Shown here: one piece after another, positions 59,396 through 64,000 of the stretch
Numbering within the stretch: the first letter of the stretch is position 1
How the letters are laid out: each line of letters opens with the position of its first letter
DNA from: Coleophoma eucalyptorum
Taxonomy: Eukaryota > Ascomycota > Leotiomycetes > Helotiales > Dermateaceae
Reading direction: 5' to 3'
Length of the DNA: 64,000 nt
Assembly (NCBI GenBank): GCA_026120035.1
Contig: JALRME010000014.1
Coordinates: 310,001-374,000 of the forward strand
Position numbers and translations under genes: made by a program
The notes under the pieces: model-generated
Database searches by the model: none
What the model was told of the DNA's origin: nothing
The model's input: only the letters and a program-made list of their open reading frames with translations

Positions 59396-61197
59396 CACCT
59401 CGTTTATTCTTGGTGTACATGTTCATGTCTGTAAGTATACGTCTTTCCAGAAATCTAGGGAGATACTAATGCAAATTCACAGATAGGTGCTATTGTATGC
59501 CAATCTCACTAAAAGGCAAAGTGACACGCTAACCAAGGCAGAATTTTGGGTTTGATAATGGATGGTGGTCGTCAGTGATTGCTCTGCAACAATTCGCAGA
59601 TCGCTTCGGAGTGTATGACCCCGCAACGGGGAAGAACATCCTCCCGTCAGCATGGCAATCTGCTGGATCTGGAACTGGTAATGCTGGTCTTGCGGTTGGA
59701 TGTATCATTGCAGGACCTATCATCCGCAAGATTGGTCGCAAGTACACCGTTCTTGTGATTATCGGTTTTGCCTTGACCGGTATGCTCATCCAGAACGTCG
59801 TACCGAGTTTCTGGGGCGTCATGGTGGGAAGGATGGTCAATTCAATTTCCATGGTGAGGTTTTCTTTCCCGCTTTCTTGCTGGAGCCGGTAACTGATACT
59901 GGGCAGGGCCTTGAGGCAAACAACATTCCCATGTTTATGGCCGAATTGGCACCACCGGCTGCTCGTGGCTCTTTGGTTAACTTCTACCAATGGTGGCAAC
60001 TCCTTGGTGTCCTTATGTCTCAATCTACTGTGTACAAGTCCAATCTCAACTTCCCTGACGGACAGTGGGCATACAGAACTGGTAGGCTACGCAAATTCGT
60101 CAATGCAAAATAGGACTAATAAATTCGCAGTCATGCTTGTTCAAATGATCATTCCATTGCTCCTCTTTGGAGTTTTCTTTATTCTGCCAGAGTCGCCTCG
60201 TTGGCTTCTATCCAAGGGGCGCCGAGATCAGGCTCTAGCTGCCTTGATATATCTTCGAAAAGGAGCATCGACGGAAAAGGAAGTTGAACAAGAATTGTGC
60301 TTGACCGAGCAAGCCGTCGAAGAACAAGAACGATTCCACAAGGCCACCACGTACCTGGATTGCTTCAAGGGGTCAAACGGCCGACGAACGATGATTGCCA
60401 CAGGTGCCCAGGTCCTCGAACAATTATCAGGCAATGCATTCATGTCTTCATATGCCGTTATATTCCTTAAACAGGTCGGCATAGTCAACCCATTAGCTGC
60501 CACAATGGCTCGAGTAGGCATGTCAATCGCGGGAGCAACGATTGCCTTCTTCGCAGCTGACAAGATCGGACGTCGCCCGTTGATGATGGTAACTGCAGTT
60601 ATTATGTGGATCGGTTTATGGGTATCAGCTGGAGTTTCGGGATTCAAGCCAGGTGGTGTGCACGGTGGTGCACCAGCACAGGGACTTCTAGCCTGCCAAC
60701 TTATCTGGTCGCTGTGTTCCACCCTCGGATGGGGTTGTTGTGTTTGGATGATTACGGCAGAAGTGGGCACAGCGCAATTGCGGGAAAAGACTGTCAGTAT
60801 CGCCACAACATTCAGCTTCATCGCCGTCCTTCTTGTCAGTTACATAAGTCCGTTCATCCAAAACTCGCCTGGTAATCTCGGTGCCAAGATTGGCTTCATC
60901 TACGGCGCCTTCTCGCTCATCTCCGTCTTCTTCGTCTTCTTCTTCGTTCCAGAACTTAGCAATAGAAGTTTGGAGGAACTGGATGAGTTGTTTCAAAACA
61001 AAGTTCCCGCATGGCGCTTCAAAAGCTACAAGGCTACTGGTGTTGGCGTCAAGATCACTCAGATCCAAAATAACAATGCTGACAAAGGTATTACGGTCAT
61101 TGAAGCGGTCAGCACGAATGAGGAGGCTGAAGAAAGTACTTCTTCTGTCGGAGATGGGGATAAGAATGGCGTTAAAGTAAAAGCCATAAGAGATTAA
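59347..61197 (+). CDS. Major facilitator superfamily sugar-type transporter
   Basis: Five exons (59347-59430, 59483-59494, 59542-59853, 59907-60081 and 60131-61197) join in phase to 549 residues. Exon 2 is only 12 nt (four residues, IGAI). Sugar-porter signatures are present in order: FGFDNGWWSSVIALQQF in helix 1, a GRK loop (RKIGRKYTVLV), PESPRWLLSKGRRDQAL after helix 6, DKIGRRPLMM in the second half, and PELSNRSLEELDELF after helix 12. About twelve hydrophobic segments are visible. Both termini are cytoplasmic by family rule. The substrate cannot be set from sequence; hexoses, oligosaccharides, polyols or quinate-like acids are all transported by relatives. An overlapping upstream ORF (59321-59395) may lower translation. 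Confidence 0.92.
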
Positions 61198-61299
61198 TTT
61201 GATGGTGTCGTGAGTGGGTTATAGAGCGTCTGCTTAATTTTGAGCCTTGCGTTTAATATCATCGCCCGGAGCTTGATTTCAATTTGTTACACTACTAGC

Positions 61300-63582
61300 T
61301 TAACAACGATCACCGGAATTATGCCCAGCAGGTCTACCTTGAGTACACTCTGGATGGATCTCGTAAACACCCGAGTATACAGGCAGTCCACCAACCGGGA
61401 GAGCGACTTCAGTTGAGACAACACTAACATTCAGACCAGGAACATCTTCACGAGCTTTATCAGTGCCATCAGCCTGGGAGAAAATGTTAGTGGGAAGTTG
61501 ATAAGGACTAAGACCAAAGCCACAGAGTTGACTCACCAAAGTTACTCTCCAATGCAAATTCTCCTTTAGATACGGAATCACGTTATTCTTCTCCATACTT
61601 CCCAATTTCCCATCCTTTACCTCCTTTAGCAATGCTGAAGTAAGTGGCACAGTTCCAGTAATCGTAACGTCTTCCTCCCTGTCATTTTTGCACTTCCCGC
61701 ACCCGCTATCTAGTGTTCGAGCCAGCACGACAAATGTGCCGACCAGGGCAGACTGTGTGTGCCATGATGCCGTATCAGAATTGAATGGTCCCAAAAAGAC
61801 GTGTACTCGATAAGTTTGGTTCAAAACATGTTTAAGGGCTCGAATGTTGACGATGTAGTTTGTGAATGAACCCGGAGCCTGGATACTAGCAGTGGGATTC
61901 GTAGCTAATTAGACGGTTAGTAGGCAGATTATTTGAGGGAAGGGGTTACAAACCGTTTGCAGCGATCTCAGCTTCGAAATCTTCACCGCCACGAGAGAGG
62001 ACATCATCAGCTGGCTTTGCTACTCCATTTGAAGATCCATTCTGCCCATTCTGCCCATTCTGTCCATTGAGTGTCTTCTGTACTCTATTTCCATTGCTAG
62101 AAGCTGGATTCACACCAGTGGCCATGAGATTCAAGGCGTCTGGGCCAAGAAATTGATTACTAACTCCACCATAGAGCCTCTGAACCGCAACTTGAATGCT
62201 GAGCTTATACTGAGCATCACTCGTAAATTTCCATTTCTGAGTCTCGGGATATGCGTAGCCGAGAGTTTCGGTGCTGCGAACCCCAACCGAGTCCCACGTC
62301 TTGGTTCCCGATGCATCTTTAAACGGTTCCAAGGCCGAGGTAGCAGTTTCTCTCGTGCCGGCTTCGATGGTGAATGTCCCCCTGGTGTCGACAGCGTTGA
62401 TGGTGTAGCTCTTGGGGTTCAACCCTTGCCAGACCGCAAAAAGACGATCGACATTGCTGTGTAGATTTATCAGCCTATAAGAATTAACAAAGAGGTTTCA
62501 AAAAGTGACTTACGCATGATGCAACCAGAACACCGGGTCGAAAGCCGCATAGTCCAAATCACTCATCTGTCCACCATTACCGCCAACCTCGCCATGTATG
62601 CTATCATGCACATTCTCCAAACTACCATAAGTTCCTGGGGCATCAGGCGCCCACTGGTGATTGCTGAAGGCATCAAAGGCCTGGTAGTTAGGATCGTTCA
62701 TCAAAAGGTTGACATTATTCTGGATTCCTTCGAATTGAGATTCGAGGGCTTCGAGGACCTGATCATCTTGGGACCTTGCATTTGCAGATTGGGTTGAAGT
62801 TGGGTATCGAAGAGTATTCATCCATCTGCTATGCTATTGACCCATTAGTGAGAGTTTCAAAATGGAAGGGGAGGTGGGGCACACAATATCTGAAGGGAAG
62901 TCTCCCTTGACAGGGTTGATCGGATTGAAATGATAGCTGTAAAGTGGGTTTGCCATCTGGACTGTCTTCCCACCTGATTTAGGCGTCACAACGGAAATCG
63001 TCGGGCTTCCTCCAACAGACGTTGGGAAATAATCACCATTGGCTGGTACCACCGCCCAATCCCAATACGGGATCCTGAAGTCTTTGGCAGCATCCACATA
63101 TTTCTGTTTATCCTGGCCAAGAAAGCTTGCAGCGATGTTTTGTACGATGCCGTAGAGCACTTGCTCGTATAGGGAAAGGTATGGACGATGCCATGGTGCG
63201 AAGAGGATTGATGAGTGGGTGCAGTACCCTTCCCATTCAGCAGAAGGATTGCCTTTCACTCCTCCCCACTCGCGATAGGGTCGTCCATGGATGCCTGCAA
63301 TCCCATAGAAGGAAAGATCCTGCGATTCCGGCTGTTTTTGAAAGGCATCGAGCCCGAGGATGAACAACGTCCACTGCTCAGGGTGGTTCTGTTGTAGATC
63401 GTGGATTTCAAGACGGAGTGGAACAGAACCTAGTACCGTATTTTTAGTCTCTTGAAGTTTTGTAGGGAAGATGCGCAGTCTTGGGCATTTGAAAGGGAGG
63501 GAAGTGATAAGCAACACTTACCATCAGCAGGCCGAGGAGTGGACAGAGGTGGGCCGGTGATAGGATAGTTAACGGCAGCCAT
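61300..63582 (-). CDS. Tyrosinase (type-3 copper oxidase)
   Basis: Six exons on the minus strand (63582-63522, 63429-62885, 62833-62514, 62456-61954, 61904-61537 and 61473-61300) join in phase to 656 residues. The CuA site is seen as GIHGRPYREW (His near residue 67) and CTHSSILFAPWHRPY; the CTH gives the expected Cys-His thioether pair and the two CuA ligands near 91 and 100. The CuB site is seen as HDSIHG (about 275-280) and DPVFWLHHANVDRLF (about 303-317). No signal peptide, so cytosolic or unconventionally released. After the catalytic domain come a Gly-Asn-Gln repeat linker and a C-terminal domain with CGKC that fungal tyrosinases remove on activation. Role: oxidation of phenols to quinones, melanin-type pigment. 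The exon 2/3 junction has two possible acceptors; I used the GTGTGC donor with the in-phase acceptor before base 62833. Confidence 0.95.
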
Positions 63583-64000
63583 AATAGTTGGATGATTTTT
63601 GGGTTTTAGGTACTTTGATTGTCTTTGCACAGAAGGATTCGTGAGGAGATTCGAGCAGATTATGAATAGCAAATAATAACGGGAAGGTGCAAATAGGGGA
63701 TGTTGTACTCGCCGTCGCTTAAATAGCCGATGTCAGAAATTCCGCCAAGTCTGACAAAAAGCCAAATACACAAAGCTGAAAGCTGACAATCCTCACCCAC
63801 TTCATATGATACGCTGCATTTCCGTTTGCAATAGCAAAATAAGAAATGGGCTCATGCATGCGCAGCATTAAACAACCGCCAACCTGCCAAATGGCTTGGA
63901 TTGAGGACTGCTGGTTGGTTCAACTGGTCAGGTTGAGAATATTGGCTTGACGCGTATCGCCGTTCATTAGATAGCTTCATCCCGTATATGTAAGCCACCG
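63583..64000 (-). promoter_or_regulatory. Tyrosinase promoter region
   Basis: The 5' flank of the tyrosinase, reaching the window edge. A TATTTAA element lies at about 63718-63726 (minus-strand reading), roughly 135 bp before the ATG. No other gene is seen. Confidence 0.45.

Noticed and set aside
1..64000. CRISPR array, rRNA, insertion sequence or phage features
   Set aside because: The window is eukaryotic nuclear DNA. No direct-repeat/spacer pattern, rRNA sequence or bacterial element was seen.

Overview
The window is a piece of nuclear chromosome from a filamentous ascomycete (Pezizomycotina). The evidence is short (about 45-170 bp) GT-AG introns with CTRAY-like branch sites, a CreA/Cre1 carbon repressor, Zn2Cys6 transcription factors, a fungal tyrosinase, a GH76/Dfg5-type GPI protein and a 2EXR protein. 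The intronless 429-residue CreA fits a Leotiomycete (Helotiales), but I could not test that placement. I found no prokaryotic, viral or organellar sequence. Exon boundaries were worked out by hand from reading frame and splice signals, and every multi-exon model closes in phase.

Left part (1-11.8 kb): the 5' end of eIF3g (minus, running off the left edge), mitochondrial Hsp70 SSC1 (minus), a WD40-like DUF2415 protein (plus), and a large transcription factor with a C2HC finger and an unusual Zn2Cys6 cluster (minus).

Centre (11.8-37.3 kb): an exceptionally gene-poor stretch of about 25.5 kb whose only convincing gene is creA (minus, 20377-21666). It has an AT-rich, probably transposon-derived block at about 12.1-15.3 kb, then moderate-GC, low-complexity-rich non-coding DNA on both sides of creA, then another AT-rich block at about 33.6-37.3 kb.

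Right part (37.3-64 kb): a dense gene array. In order: intronless bacterial-type TPR protein (minus); ORC4 fused to AT-hooks and a PHD finger (plus); an uncharacterised 930-residue RS/proline-rich protein (plus); a GPI-anchored GH76 enzyme (plus); a Rad51 paralogue with a polyacidic tail (plus); a sulfotransferase-like membrane protein (plus); a 2EXR protein (plus); a Zn2Cys6 regulator (minus); a DUF1479 dioxygenase-like protein (minus); an MFS sugar-type transporter (plus); and a type-3 copper tyrosinase (minus).

The last four genes (54.9-63.6 kb: regulator, oxygenase-like enzyme, transporter, tyrosinase) have the make-up of a small metabolic gene cluster. The oxygenase-like gene and the transporter share a 575-bp divergent promoter. 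This cluster, the creA-centred gene desert and the ORC4 architecture are the most interesting items. I did not find a system I can confidently call undescribed.
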